A stretch of DNA of 64,000 bases, taken from Pseudoxanthomonas sp. F37 (lineage in GTDB: Bacteria > Pseudomonadota > Gammaproteobacteria > Xanthomonadales > Xanthomonadaceae). The notes under the pieces are model-generated. The model was not told where the DNA came from, ran no database searches, and saw only the letters and a list, made by a program, of their open reading frames with translations. The stretch's first letter is position 1. Each line of letters begins with the position of its first letter. This document shows positions 9,028 to 18,613 of this stretch, piece by piece. The translations under genes were made by a program, and so were the position numbers. The stretch covers positions 1,426,001-1,490,000 of the forward strand of contig NZ_CP095187.1 in NCBI RefSeq assembly GCF_022965755.1, read 5' to 3'.

Positions 9028-11052
9028 TCAGATCTCGCTCAGCTCCACCACGTAACCCGTGGTGCCGCCCTGCACGTCGATGCGATAGCGCGCGCCATCC
9101 TCGACGTACTTGCCGGTACTGAAGTTGCTGTTGATGGTGGCGTTGGCCGGTTCGAGCACGCGCACGCGCAGGCGGCCGGCGGTGGCTTCGCGGCTGTTCA
9201 CCAGGGTGGGCGCGACCGGCACGTTCACCTGGAAGGTGGCCGTGGTGCCGCTGGTGATGGAGAACGTGTCGCGCACGGTCAGGCGGCGATTGGCGAAACT
9301 GAAATTGCGCCGCCAGTTGGTCACCGCATCGGTGTTGCAGAACGCCGGGGTCAGGTTGGCATCGGCCGTGAACGCGCCGCCGGTGCCCGGCGTGACCGTG
9401 AGTGTCGAGGCCCGGGTGGTGGATTCGCACTGGCGCGCCACCGTTCCGTTGCGGACGAAGCGCACCAGGTTGTGCACGTCGGTGCCCTGGTTGATGCCGC
9501 TGTGGCTCCAGATGTTCGCGGTGACGGCCAGCCAGTCTCCGGAGAACAGGGTGAACGAGCCCTGGTCCTGGTGGGCATGGCTTTCGTTGTACGGGCCGGC
9601 GACGATCGCCACCCACATCGCGTCGCGCGTCCAGCCCGTGCGCGCGAACAGGTGGCCGGGGCCACGCGCGTGGTAGACCAGGTCGGTGGGCGGGGTGGCC
9701 GTCGTGCCGGCCGGCAACAGGTCGTAGCGGTAGTTGAATCCCGAACCCATCCGCGCGATCGAGATGTTGTTCAGCCACCAGGTCGCCTGGTTCTGGATCG
9801 CGGGATTGGTGTTGACCGAACGCGCCTCGAGCATCAGGCGGCGATGGTAGTCGTACAGGTCCGGGACCGAGCTGCGCGCCTGGTCGCCGATGGGCGCGAA
9901 GCGGTCCAGCGTCGGCACCGTGGCGTGGATCCAGTAGGGGATGCTGTCCGACGCATGGCTGTTGGCGTTGGCCAGGTCCATGCCGGTGGCGTCGCGCCAG
10001 ATGCGGTACAGCGAGAACAGCCGCATGTGCGCCGTGCCGTAACCGGTGCCTTCGCTGCTGCCGCCGCCCGGCAGGCGGGCGAAGTAGGCCTGCAGGGCCG
10101 CCAGCTTGTTGTCGCGCAGGAAGTTGAACCAGGTGCTGTTGCCGCTGGCCAGCGCCCAGTACATCGTGGCTTCGACGAAGCTGTAGTAGTAGTTGTTGCC
10201 GGGGTTGTTGACCGACCAGCCGGACCACGGATGGCTGCGGCCGCCCCATTGGGCGTTGTTGTAGTTCCAGACGTTCCACACCGCCTGTTCGGCGTAGGCG
10301 GACCAGCGGCTGCGCTGGCTGGCGGTGATGCTGCCCGCGCAGACGGTCATGGTGTAGGCCAGGTCCGAGATCATCGGGCCCACTTCCAGGTACGAGTCGC
10401 CCGACACGGCGGGCCTGCCGCCGCCGGCGATGGCCGCTTCGGCGGCGGTGACCTGCTCTTCGACCATCTGGATGGCCAGCGTGCAGTATTTGGCTTCGGG
10501 CGAGAGCTGGTACATCAGGGCGGCCTCGGCCGCGCTGAAGCCATAGCCGCGGTTGCCGGCGACGGCGGCATCGACCCATCCCTTGAAACGCGTATAGGCG
10601 GCCGAATTCTTGTCGACCGGCGGAACCGGCATGGGCAGGTTCACCAGGCGGGGGCGCGAGGAATTGGAGCTGACCCGGCCGCCGCTGCTCAGCACCGGGC
10701 CGGTGTCGATGCCGGTGGCCGGGAGCCGGCTGCCTGGGCTGCCCAGCGACGGCGTACCGCCGCTACCGGCCGGGAGGGCGGCGACGCCGCGTTCCCGCGC
10801 CCTGCGTGCGGCCTTCACGGAAGAGGTGGTGCGGGTCCAGAAGCGGATGACGGTGTCGCGACCGGAGTCGCGCAGGTCCGCGAAACCGTCTTCGGTGCGG
10901 TCCCATGCGTCGTAGGCCAGGCGCTGGGCGCGCTGGCCGAACAGGCCGCCCGCGGCGCTGGCGGCGGTCAAGGTGGTGAGTGCGGCGGTGCCCAGGATCA
11001 GGGCAAGCGGGAGCCGGCGGGTGGAGCGGGGGGAGGCGGACGTGCGCGACAA
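9028..11052 (-). CDS. Heparinase II/III-like (putative polysaccharide lyase), exported
   Basis: About 674 residues from TTG 11052, chosen because AGGAGA sits 7 bases upstream of it; a GTG at 11088 gives 12 extra residues. The N-terminus SPRSTRRLPLALILGTAAL has signal-peptide character. The centre is an all-alpha, Trp/Tyr-rich domain (QAVWNVWNY, NNPGNNYYYSFVEATMYWA) and the C-terminal half has YNESHAHQDQGSFTLF followed by beta-rich sequence, the layout of alginate/heparinase-type lyases. It probably cleaves or trims the EPS made by this locus in the periplasm, as AlgL does for alginate, by inference only. It is paralogous to the frameshifted gene directly upstream. Confidence 0.7.
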   Translation of the reverse strand: MSRTSASPRSTRRLPLALILGTAALTTLTAASAAGGLFGQRAQRLAYDAWDRTEDGFADLRDSGRDTVIRFWTRTTSSVKAARRARERGVAALPAGSGGTPSLGSPGSRLPATGIDTGPVLSSGGRVSSNSSRPRLVNLPMPVPPVDKNSAAYTRFKGWVDAAVAGNRGYGFSAAEAALMYQLSPEAKYCTLAIQMVEEQVTAAEAAIAGGGRPAVSGDSYLEVGPMISDLAYTMTVCAGSITASQRSRWSAYAEQAVWNVWNYNNAQWGGRSHPWSGWSVNNPGNNYYYSFVEATMYWALASGNSTWFNFLRDNKLAALQAYFARLPGGGSSEGTGYGTAHMRLFSLYRIWRDATGMDLANANSHASDSIPYWIHATVPTLDRFAPIGDQARSSVPDLYDYHRRLMLEARSVNTNPAIQNQATWWLNNISIARMGSGFNYRYDLLPAGTTATPPTDLVYHARGPGHLFARTGWTRDAMWVAIVAGPYNESHAHQDQGSFTLFSGDWLAVTANIWSHSGINQGTDVHNLVRFVRNGTVARQCESTTRASTLTVTPGTGGAFTADANLTPAFCNTDAVTNWRRNFSFANRRLTVRDTFSITSGTTATFQVNVPVAPTLVNSREATAGRLRVRVLEPANATINSNFSTGKYVEDGARYRIDVQGGTTGYVVELSEI

Positions 11053-11312
11053 GGGGGTTCTCCTGGCAAGAAAACCGCGCACGAACACAATGGAAGACGA
11101 CAGCCCCTGGGGCTGGTGGCTACCCGCTGCAGCGCCCCCTCGCTACATGCGATCCGCGCAACGGCGGGGCGGATCATAACGTGGGGCATTCGGGCAAACG
11201 GACGCGCTGGGTCACAGAAATGCGTGCCGGTTCAGCTTGCGGCAGGGGAGTTCACGGGAGTGTGACGACCGCCCGTTGACCCGGGCGGCGTCGGCGGGCG
11301 GCCTGGCCGGCC

Positions 11313-13165
11313 CTATTTTTCGCTGAGTTCGACGGTATAGCCGCTCTGGCCCCCGGCCACGTCGACCCGCCAGCCGCGGCGGAATTCCTGCGGGTCCTCG
11401 TCGCTCCAGGCATGGACGCGCAAGGTCGCCGAGGCCGGCTCCAGCACGCGGATGCGCAGGCGGCCGGCGATGGCTTCGTTGCCCTGGATCACGGGACGCT
11501 CGGGCACGTTCACCTGGAAAACGGCGCGGGTGCCGGCACCCAGGCGGAAATCGTCCTTCACCCGCAGCGTGCGGCCCGCGAAATCGATGCGCCGCTGCCA
11601 CGACTGCAGGGCGGGGTTGTCGCGGTAGACCGGCGTCATGTCGGCCACCGCCGTGACCCCGCCGTCCGCACGCGGCGTGACCGTCAACCGCGCGCGCGAT
11701 TGCGGCATCTCGCACTGGTGCACCACCACATCGCCACGGGGCGCCGCGCATTGCGGCGCATCCGGATCGGCGCGCTCGAACCGCACCACGTTGTGGACCG
11801 GCGTGCCCTGCTGGATGCCGCTGTGGCTCCAGATGTTCTCGGTCACCGCCAGCCAGTCGCGCGCGAACAGCGTGAAGCCCCCTGTTCCTGGTGGGCATGG
11901 CTTTCGTTGTACGGCCCGGCGACGAAGGACATCCACATGGCGTCCTTGCCCCAGTCGCTGCGCGCGAACAGATGCCCCGCACCCTCGGCCAGGTAGACCA
12001 GCGCCGACGGCGGGGTGCCGCCCTTGCCGGCGGGCAGCAGGTCGTAGCGGCTGTTGAAGCCCTGCGTCATCCGCGGCACCGAAATGTTGTCCAGCCACCA
12101 CGACGCCATCGCGCGCGCTTCTTCGTCCGTGGTCAGCTGGCGCGCCTCGAGCACCAGGCGGCGGTGATAGTCGAACAGCTCCGGCACCGAGTTGCGCGAC
12201 TGGTCGCCGATCGGCGCGAAGCGGTCCAGGGTGGGGACCGTGGCATGCACCCAATAGGGAATGCTGTCGCGCGCATGCGTGCTGGCGGCGGCGAGGTCCT
12301 CGCCGGTGCTGTCCTTCCACAGGCGATACAGGCCGAACAGGCGCATCTGCGCGGCGCCATAGCCCGTGCCTTCCCGGCTGCCGCCGCCCGGCAACCCGGC
12401 ATAGTAGGTCTTCAGCGGCGGCAGGCGCCGCGTGCGCAGGTCCTCCAGCCAGGACGGGCTGCCGCTCACCAGCGCCCAGTACATCGTCGCCTCGATGAAG
12501 CTGTAGTAGTAGTTGTTGCCGGGGTTGTCCACCGACCAGCCTGTCCACGCATGCGTGCGTCCACCCCATTGCGCGCGCGGGTGGTTCCAGACGTTCCATA
12601 CCGCCTGTTCCGCATACGACGACCAGCGCCGCTTCTGCGCCGCGTCGATGGTCGCGTGGCAGGCGTGCAGCGTCATCGCCAGGTCCGCGATGCGGGGGCC
12701 GACTTCCAGGTACGAGTCGCCCGCGATCGCCGGACGCGCGCCGGCGGCGATGGCGGCCTCGGCCTCGGCCACTTCCTTCTCCACCATCCGCACGGCCAGG
12801 TCGCAATACTTGTCGCCGCCGCTGAGCAGGAACATCAAGGCGGCATCGCTGGCGCTGAAGGCATAGCCGGGGCTGCCCGCGACGGCCGCGTCCACCCAGC
12901 TGCGGAAGCGGGCGAACGCGGGCGATCTGCGGTCGACGAAGGCCAGGTCGATCTTCAGCAGGTCGGTGCCGGGCTGCGCAGGCGGCACCGGAGCGGACGC
13001 CGCCACGGGTGCCGCCGCCGGCGGCGCGACCGGCGGCGGGGCGGATGTCGTTTCCGGGGCATCGGCGGATCCGCAGTGCCCGATGGCCGCCGCCAGCAGG
13101 GCCAGGACCAGCAGGACCGCACTGGGAATGCCATGCGTCCGCAGGGTGGAAGGTTTGGCGCGCAT
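11313..13165 (-). pseudogene. Frameshifted heparinase II/III-like lyase paralogue
   Basis: Two frames together encode a roughly 617-residue paralogue of the protein at 9028-11052. The first frame (13165 to about 11883) carries an N-terminal hydrophobic stretch followed by an Ala/Pro linker, the all-alpha domain (QAVWNVWNH, NPGNNYYYSFIEATMYWA) and ends near YNESHAHQEQG. The rest, FTLFARDWLAVTENIWSHSGI to the end VELSEK at 11313, lies in another frame. The break falls at five consecutive C (11878-11882, G5 on the coding strand); aligning with the paralogue, one more G restores the frame. It may be a true pseudogene, a slippage-controlled gene, or an assembly error. The ribosome site GAGGGGT precedes ATG 13165. 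Confidence 0.75.
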
Positions 13166-13175
13166 GCCGGACCCC

Positions 13176-14477
13176 TCAGCGGTTGGAATAGGCGACGCTC
13201 AGGTAGACGATGTTCTGCGAGACGTCCTGGCCGGCCTCGGTGCTTTCGCGCTTGTAGCGTTCCGCGTGCAGGCGTGCGGTCCAGCGCGGCGCCCAGTGGT
13301 AGGCCAGGCTCGCGCCCACGCGCGAGGTCTCGTCCTCGCGGCCGAGCTGCGTGTAGTCCAGCCGTTCCCAGGTGGCGTAGGTGCCCAGCGTCAGCGAGCG
13401 CCGCGCCAGCCAGTGCAGGTCGAAGCGCGCGCCGCGGGTCTTCTGGTCGAACTCGTCCGAGTCCACGTAGTCGCGCTTCTGCATGTACGGCGCCACCGAC
13501 AGGTTCAGTCGGGTCGTGGTGAAGCGGTAGCCCAGGTCGATGCCGCGCACCTCGTAGGGCGAGGCGTTGACCACCGCGTCGCCGGTCAGCACGTTCTCGG
13601 GGATCGTGGCTTCGGACTGGATGCCGGTCAGGGCGTCCGTCGCGGTGTCGGAGAACTGGCTGGACAGGGCGATGCTCAGCTGCGAGCGCGGAGACAGGTT
13701 CCATTCCGCATCCGCGCGCATCAGCGGTTCCGAGCGCGACCCGCCGCGGCGGTAATCGATGCGCGAATAGCCCAGGTCGGCGCCCAGCTCGAAGTTGGCC
13801 AGCGTGCGCACGTAGCGCCCGTAGAGGTCGTAGCGGTTGTAGTCGCGCGCCACGATGTCGTCGTCGAAGTCCACGCGCTGCGCCTGCAGGTTGAGCGACA
13901 CCCGGCTGGTCGGCGACAGCTCCCTGATCGTGCGGATGGCGCCGGCCAGGCGCTGCGAGTTGAATTCGTCCGTGACCTCCGCATCGCTGAGCACGTAGCG
14001 CAATTCGGCCTGGCCGTGCAGCGAGGGCGTCCAGTTGAACAGCAGCGTGGGCCCGGCGGAGAACACGTTCACCTGCTGGCGGTTGCCGGGGCCGTCCGGC
14101 ACCAGCGAGTCGACCGGCTGCACCGTCAGGTTGTCTTCCACCAGGAAGAACAGGCGCTCCGGGATGACGACCCAGTTGAGGCGGCCAGACAGCGTGCCGT
14201 CCACGGTGTCGGCGAAGATGTCGTCCTCGTAGTCGCGGTACTCCGCGCGGCCATCGAGGTTCAGCTGCAGCGCGGAGACGTTCTCGGTGATGCTGAAGCC
14301 GACGCCGGCACGCAGGTAGCGCTGCTCGATCGGATCGACCGGCGCCATGGTCACGTTGCTGTTCCGCTCCATGCCCAGGTCCACGGTGTAGTCCACCCGG
14401 GCCGCCTGCGCGTGGCCGGGCAACGTGGCCAGGACAGCGGCGGCGATGAGGGAGATGCGTAGTGGAAGGGTGCGCAT
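13176..14477 (-). CDS. Outer-membrane beta-barrel protein of the EPS locus
   Basis: Encodes 433 residues with a clear signal peptide (MRTLPLRISLIAAAVLATLP, cleavage after HAQA). The remainder is alternating amphipathic beta strands with short turns and ends YLSVAYSNR. This matches the outer-membrane beta-barrel proteins commonly found in exosortase/PEP-CTERM-type EPS loci. It could be the outer-membrane channel or an accessory for polymer export alongside the Wza-like lipoprotein. AAGGAG lies 7 bases before the ATG. Ten bases separate its stop from the lyase-like pseudogene, and 20 bases separate it from the upstream kinase-like gene, so it is inside the operon. Confidence 0.75.
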   Translation of the reverse strand: MRTLPLRISLIAAAVLATLPGHAQAARVDYTVDLGMERNSNVTMAPVDPIEQRYLRAGVGFSITENVSALQLNLDGRAEYRDYEDDIFADTVDGTLSGRLNWVVIPERLFFLVEDNLTVQPVDSLVPDGPGNRQQVNVFSAGPTLLFNWTPSLHGQAELRYVLSDAEVTDEFNSQRLAGAIRTIRELSPTSRVSLNLQAQRVDFDDDIVARDYNRYDLYGRYVRTLANFELGADLGYSRIDYRRGGSRSEPLMRADAEWNLSPRSQLSIALSSQFSDTATDALTGIQSEATIPENVLTGDAVVNASPYEVRGIDLGYRFTTTRLNLSVAPYMQKRDYVDSDEFDQKTRGARFDLHWLARRSLTLGTYATWERLDYTQLGREDETSRVGASLAYHWAPRWTARLHAERYKRESTEAGQDVSQNIVYLSVAYSNR

Positions 14478-14497
14478 GCCGCTGCTCCTTGGCCGCC

Positions 14498-15265
14498 TTA
14501 CGGGATTTCGTTGAACACCACGCCGGCCACCTTGTCGGCAGGGAAACTGGCGACGGCCTTTTCCAGCTTCTCCGGCGCGACCTTGCCGTAACCGGCCACC
14601 AGCACCACCAGGTCGGCCAGTTCGGACAGGATGCGCGCGTCCGGCGAACCCAGCACCGAGGGACTGTCCAGGATCAGATAGCGGTCCGGGTAGCGGCTGC
14701 GCAGCGAGTCCACCATCGCGCGCATGCGGAACGCGCTGAAGGCTTCACCCGTGGTCTCGCGCTGGCGGCCGCTGGGGATCAGCCGCAGGCGCGGCACGCC
14801 GGTGCGGTAGATGATGCGGCCCAGGTCGGTGTCGCCATCGCCCAGGTAGTCCATCAGGCCGCCGTGGCTGGCGTCCACGCCCAGGGCGGTGTGCTGCGAG
14901 GGATGCAGGACGTCGCAGTCGACCAGCAGGGCGCTCTTGGCGTCGTCGAAGGCGAACGCCGTGGCCAGGTTGCGGGCGACGAAGCTGCCGCCGCAGCCGT
15001 TGCTGACCGGCGCCACCAGGGTGACGAAGTTGCGCTCGCCGCCGAGGGCCAGCAGGCGGGTGCGCAGTTCGCGGAACGCATCGGCCTGCTCGCGCACGGA
15101 ATCGTTGCGGTGGATGACGCGCCGCTCTTCCAGTTCGCGCGGCGTCAACGCGGTGGGTTCGTCCATCAACGCCAGCGAGCGCGAGGTGTCGGTGCGATGG
15201 GGGACGCCGTGCAGTCGTTCGTTGTCCGGGGTCACGGGCTTTTCCAGAGTGGCATAGGAGGTCAT
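14498..15265 (-). CDS. BY-kinase-like P-loop protein with degenerate Walker A
   Basis: About 255 residues, related to CpsD/CapB-type cytosolic tyrosine kinases that partner Wzz proteins. The segment expected to be the P-loop reads APVSNGCGGSFVARNLA, so the essential Lys of GxxGxGK[ST] is Gly. The Walker A-prime region LLVDCDVLHP keeps the Asp. There is no Tyr-rich C-terminal tail (it ends AGVVFNEIP). Catalysis is therefore unlikely; a structural or regulatory role with the upstream Wzz-like protein fits better. ATG 15265 is preferred to TTG 15286 because it follows the Wzz stop by 10 bases. Confidence 0.8.
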   Translation of the reverse strand: MTSYATLEKPVTPDNERLHGVPHRTDTSRSLALMDEPTALTPRELEERRVIHRNDSVREQADAFRELRTRLLALGGERNFVTLVAPVSNGCGGSFVARNLATAFAFDDAKSALLVDCDVLHPSQHTALGVDASHGGLMDYLGDGDTDLGRIIYRTGVPRLRLIPSGRQRETTGEAFSAFRMRAMVDSLRSRYPDRYLILDSPSVLGSPDARILSELADLVVLVAGYGKVAPEKLEKAVASFPADKVAGVVFNEIP

Positions 15266-15275
15266 GGCGGCGGTC

Positions 15276-16865
15276 TTAGGCGGCAAGCTGCTTGAGGCCG
15301 AACGCCAGCCCGTACGCGAGCACGACCAGCGCCAGGATGCCGAAGCTCATCGCATTGCGGCTGAGCTCCTGCCGGCGGTCGCGCGGCGAATGGTAGGTCG
15401 GCACCACGGTCAGCAGGGGGCGGTCGGTGATGCGCTGCAGCTGCTGGGCCGAGCGGATGCGCGGATCGAACCGGGCGCGCAGGAACAGCAGGCCCAGCGG
15501 GATGCCCACGGCGACCAGCAGCCCGCCGATGGCGAAATGCATGAAGCGCAGGCCGGTGGGGCGCAGCGGCATGGTGGCGGGGTCCTGCACGCGCAGGGTC
15601 AGGCCGCGCTCCTCGCGGTCCAGCTGCATCGAGACGCGGGCATTCTCGCGCCGGCGCAACAGGTCCTGGTAGATGTCGCGGTTGACTTCGTAGTCGCGGG
15701 TCAGCTCGGCCAGCGCGCTCTCCGAATCGGCGATGCGCCGGCTGCGGTTCAACTCTTCGTTGAGCATGGACTCGGCGATCGCCATGCGCGACGCGGTCGC
15801 CGCCACTTCGCGCCGGGTCTGCGCCTGCTGGCTGCGCAGTTCCTGGTACAGCGGGTTCATCTGCGCCTCGTCGAACGGGCTGGCGCCCTGCGGCGCGGCG
15901 GCACGGCGGGTCTGCTCGTTGGCCATGGCCTGCTGCAGGTCGGCCATCTGGTGGCGCACGCGCACCACGTCCGGGTGCTGCTCGGTGTAGTTCAGCAGCA
16001 GGCGGTCCAGCTGGCCCTGCAGTTCGAGCAGCTGCGCGCGATACAGGCTTTCGCGCGTCTGCACCGCGGTCACCGCCGACTCGCCGGATAGCTGCGAGGC
16101 GATGGCATTCTCGCGCGAGCGCTGCTCCAGCAGGGCCATGCGGGTCTGTTCCACCGTCGTGCGCAGCGAGCTGATGCGCGTGTTGGCGTCGGTGGCGCTG
16201 CCGGGCTGGGCGTCGGTGTTGTCCGTGCGGTACTGGCGCAGGCGCTCTTCGGCTTCCAGCAGCTTGGCGTGGTAGTCCTGCACCTGCTTGTCGATGAACT
16301 CGTAGGCCTCGCGGCTTTCGCGTTCCTTGGCCGCCAGGCTTTCCTTGATGAACATGTCGCCCAGGCGTTCGGTCACCTCGTAGGTGCGCTTGGCGTCGCT
16401 GTCGCGGTAGGTGATCTGGATCAGGTTGGGGCGCGGGCTGGTGATCGCGATGCGGCCCTTGATCTGCTCCATCAGGCGGTCCTGCTCGACGGCACTGGGC
16501 TTGTCGTCCAGCCAGCCGCCGGTCTTCAGCGCATCTTCCAGCACTTTGCGGCTGTAGATCACCTGGCGCGCGATGCCGGCGCGGTCGACGACCTCGGTGG
16601 CCACGGCGCGGCCTTCCAGCAGCGGCTGGATGATGTCGCTCTCCTGCGCCAGGATCGTGGTGGAGGCGGTGTAGTTCTTCGGCAGCACCAGCAGGCCCAC
16701 CACCAGCGTCAGCAGGGCGACGGCGGCGAAGATGCCGACCAGCGCCACCCGGTGGCGGCGCGCTTCGCGCAGCAGGATGGGGGCCAGTTCGTTGGGCGTC
16801 AGGGTGCCGGCGGGCGCGGCCGGCGCGGCGTATCCGCGCCGCGCGGGAAGGTTGCTCTGGCTCAT
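15276..16865 (-). CDS. Wzz/chain-length determinant protein (EPS/PEP-CTERM-locus type)
   Basis: Encodes 529 residues. An N-terminal membrane helix lies at about 40-62 (VALVGIFAAVALLTLVVGLL), followed by a long periplasmic domain with extended heptad-rich coiled coil (about 190-400) and a second helix near 448-470. A third hydrophobic segment lies at the very C-terminus. This is the polysaccharide co-polymerase layout of the longer PEP-CTERM-associated Wzz group rather than short O-antigen Wzz. It sets EPS chain length with the Wzy protein and contacts the outer-membrane exporter. Its ATG overlaps the Wza-like stop (ATGA, 16863-16866). Confidence 0.88.
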   Translation of the reverse strand: MSQSNLPARRGYAAPAAPAGTLTPNELAPILLREARRHRVALVGIFAAVALLTLVVGLLVLPKNYTASTTILAQESDIIQPLLEGRAVATEVVDRAGIARQVIYSRKVLEDALKTGGWLDDKPSAVEQDRLMEQIKGRIAITSPRPNLIQITYRDSDAKRTYEVTERLGDMFIKESLAAKERESREAYEFIDKQVQDYHAKLLEAEERLRQYRTDNTDAQPGSATDANTRISSLRTTVEQTRMALLEQRSRENAIASQLSGESAVTAVQTRESLYRAQLLELQGQLDRLLLNYTEQHPDVVRVRHQMADLQQAMANEQTRRAAAPQGASPFDEAQMNPLYQELRSQQAQTRREVAATASRMAIAESMLNEELNRSRRIADSESALAELTRDYEVNRDIYQDLLRRRENARVSMQLDREERGLTLRVQDPATMPLRPTGLRFMHFAIGGLLVAVGIPLGLLFLRARFDPRIRSAQQLQRITDRPLLTVVPTYHSPRDRRQELSRNAMSFGILALVVLAYGLAFGLKQLAA

Positions 16866-17485
16866 CAGAAGGTGCGCTCGGGAACCGTGATGACGTCGCC
16901 CGGCGACACCGTGTAGTTGGTGCTCAGGTCGCCGCGGTTGAGGATGCGGTCCAGCCGCACCGCATAGGTCTGGGTCTGGTCGGCGTTCTTGCGGTGCAGG
17001 TCCGAACGGTCGGCGGCGGCGAACTCGGTGATGCCGCCGGCGGCCAGCACGGCATCCAGTACCGTCATGCCGGGACGGTAAGGCAGCGAGACCGGTTGGC
17101 GCACGGCGCCGGTGACGCGCACGCGGGACAGGTATTCATGGCTGCGCAGGTCGGTCAGGATGACCGCGACCTGCGGGTCGCGCACGTAGGCGGCCAGTCG
17201 CTCCTGGATGTCCTTGGCGACCTCGCCGGGGGTGCGGCCGCCAGCGGACACATCGCCCACCAGCGGTACCGAGATCATGCCGTCGGGGCGTACCGGCACG
17301 GTGATGCCCAGTTCCGGGTTGCGCCACACCGACACCTGCACGATGTCGTCCACGCCGATGTGGTACGCATCGGTGCCCAGCGTGGTGGTGGCCGGTGGTG
17401 GCGCTTCGCTGCCGGACGATGTGGCGCATGCGGCCAGCAGCAGGGACAGGACGGTGACGGCGAGGCCGGCAAAGGCGCGTTTCAT
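16865..17485 (-). CDS. Wza-like polysaccharide export lipoprotein
   Basis: Encodes 206 residues starting MKRAFAGLAVTVLSLLLAAC, a lipoprotein signal with lipobox LAAC (Cys20). A polysaccharide-export domain follows (YHIGVDDIVQVSVWRNPEL, then PLVGDVSAGGRTPGEVAKDI) and then a SLBB domain (VRVTGAVRQPVSLPYRPGMT). It is shorter than E. coli Wza and lacks the long C-terminal helix, the form usual in exosortase-associated EPS loci. It is anchored in the outer membrane, where it forms or gates the export channel. ATG 17485 is chosen over the upstream in-frame start because the signal peptide begins there; it is 96 bases downstream of the epimerase gene. Confidence 0.9.
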   Translation of the reverse strand: MKRAFAGLAVTVLSLLLAACATSSGSEAPPPATTTLGTDAYHIGVDDIVQVSVWRNPELGITVPVRPDGMISVPLVGDVSAGGRTPGEVAKDIQERLAAYVRDPQVAVILTDLRSHEYLSRVRVTGAVRQPVSLPYRPGMTVLDAVLAAGGITEFAAADRSDLHRKNADQTQTYAVRLDRILNRGDLSTNYTVSPGDVITVPERTF

Positions 17486-17581
17486 CGGAGGATCCCCTGG
17501 AGTTGCTCGATGCCGGTAACAACGGCGGCAACGGCGGAATCCGGCCAGCCCGGGATGCCTGCGGGGCATCCCGGACGCACC

Positions 17582-18589
17582 TCAGACGTCGTAGAACGCG
17601 CGATACCACTCCACGAAGCGGCGCACGCCGGTTTCGATGGGCGTGGCCGGCGAGTAGCCGGTGTCGCGGCGCAGGGCTTCGACATCGGCCTCGGTATCGG
17701 GCACGTCGCCCGGCTGCAGGGGCAGCAGGCGCTTTTCCGCCTTGCGGCCCAGGCAGTCCTCCAGCACCTCGATGTAGCGCAGCAGCTGCACGGGCTGATG
17801 GTTGCCGATGTTGTACACGCGGTAAGGCGCCAGCGAACTGGCTGGCGTGGGCGCCAGCGGATCGTAGGCCGGGTCGGGGCCCGGCACGCGGTCCAGGGTG
17901 CGGATCACGCCCTCGACGATGTCGTCGATGTAGGTGAAGTCGCGGGTGTGGTGGCCGTGGTTGAACACGTCGATCGGCTCGCCCGCCAGGATCCTGCGGG
18001 TGAACAGGAACAGCGCCATGTCCGGCCGGCCCCACGGGCCGTACACGGTGAAGAAGCGCAGCCCGGTGGTGGGCAGGCCGAACAGGTGGCTGTAGGTGTG
18101 CGCCATCAGCTCGTTGGCCTTCTTGCTGGCGGCGTACAGGCTGACCGGGTGGTCCACGCTGTCCTCCACCGCGAACGGCAGCTTGCGGTTGGCGCCGTAG
18201 ACCGAACTGGACGAGGCGTAGACCAGGTGCTCGATGCCGCGGTGCCGGCACGCTTCCAGGATGTTCAGGAAACCGACGATATTGCTGTCGATGTAGGCGT
18301 GCGGATTCTCCAGCGAGTAGCGCACGCCGGCCTGCGCGGCCAGGTTGACCACGCGCTGGGGCTTGAAGTCGTCGAACGCGGCCTCCAGCGCCGCGCGGTC
18401 CTCCAGCGACGCGCGCACGAAACCGAAGCCGGCCTGCGGCAACAGCCTGGCCAGCCGGGCCTCCTTCAGCGCGGGGTCGTAATACGCGTTCAGGTTGTCG
18501 TAGCCCAGCACTTCATCGCCGCGGGCGAGCAGGCGCTCGCTGAGGTGGGAACCGATGAAGCCGGCGGCGCCGGTGACCAGTACGCGCAT
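17582..18589 (-). CDS. UDP-sugar 4-epimerase (UDP-glucuronate epimerase-like), SDR
   Basis: Encodes 335 residues of the extended short-chain dehydrogenase/reductase family. The NAD-binding [11 protein letters not shown] is at residues 6-16, with the catalytic YAASKK later and [12 protein letters not shown] typical of UDP-glucuronate 4-epimerases (CapI/LspL group). It likely converts the uronic acid UDP-sugar produced by the dehydrogenase encoded 24 bases upstream, giving a galacto-configured uronate for the polymer. The exact sugar (GlcA or GlcNAcA) cannot be fixed from sequence. Both genes supply precursors for the EPS. Confidence 0.87.
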   Translation of the reverse strand: MRVLVTGAAGFIGSHLSERLLARGDEVLGYDNLNAYYDPALKEARLARLLPQAGFGFVRASLEDRAALEAAFDDFKPQRVVNLAAQAGVRYSLENPHAYIDSNIVGFLNILEACRHRGIEHLVYASSSSVYGANRKLPFAVEDSVDHPVSLYAASKKANELMAHTYSHLFGLPTTGLRFFTVYGPWGRPDMALFLFTRRILAGEPIDVFNHGHHTRDFTYIDDIVEGVIRTLDRVPGPDPAYDPLAPTPASSLAPYRVYNIGNHQPVQLLRYIEVLEDCLGRKAEKRLLPLQPGDVPDTEADVEALRRDTGYSPATPIETGVRRFVEWYRAFYDV

Positions 18590-18613
18590 CAGGTACTCCT
18601 GGAGGGGAAGGGA

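Noticed and set aside
11052-11088. GTG 11088 start for the lyase-like protein
   Set aside because: TTG 11052 has an AGGAGA ribosome site at the right distance; the GTG does not.
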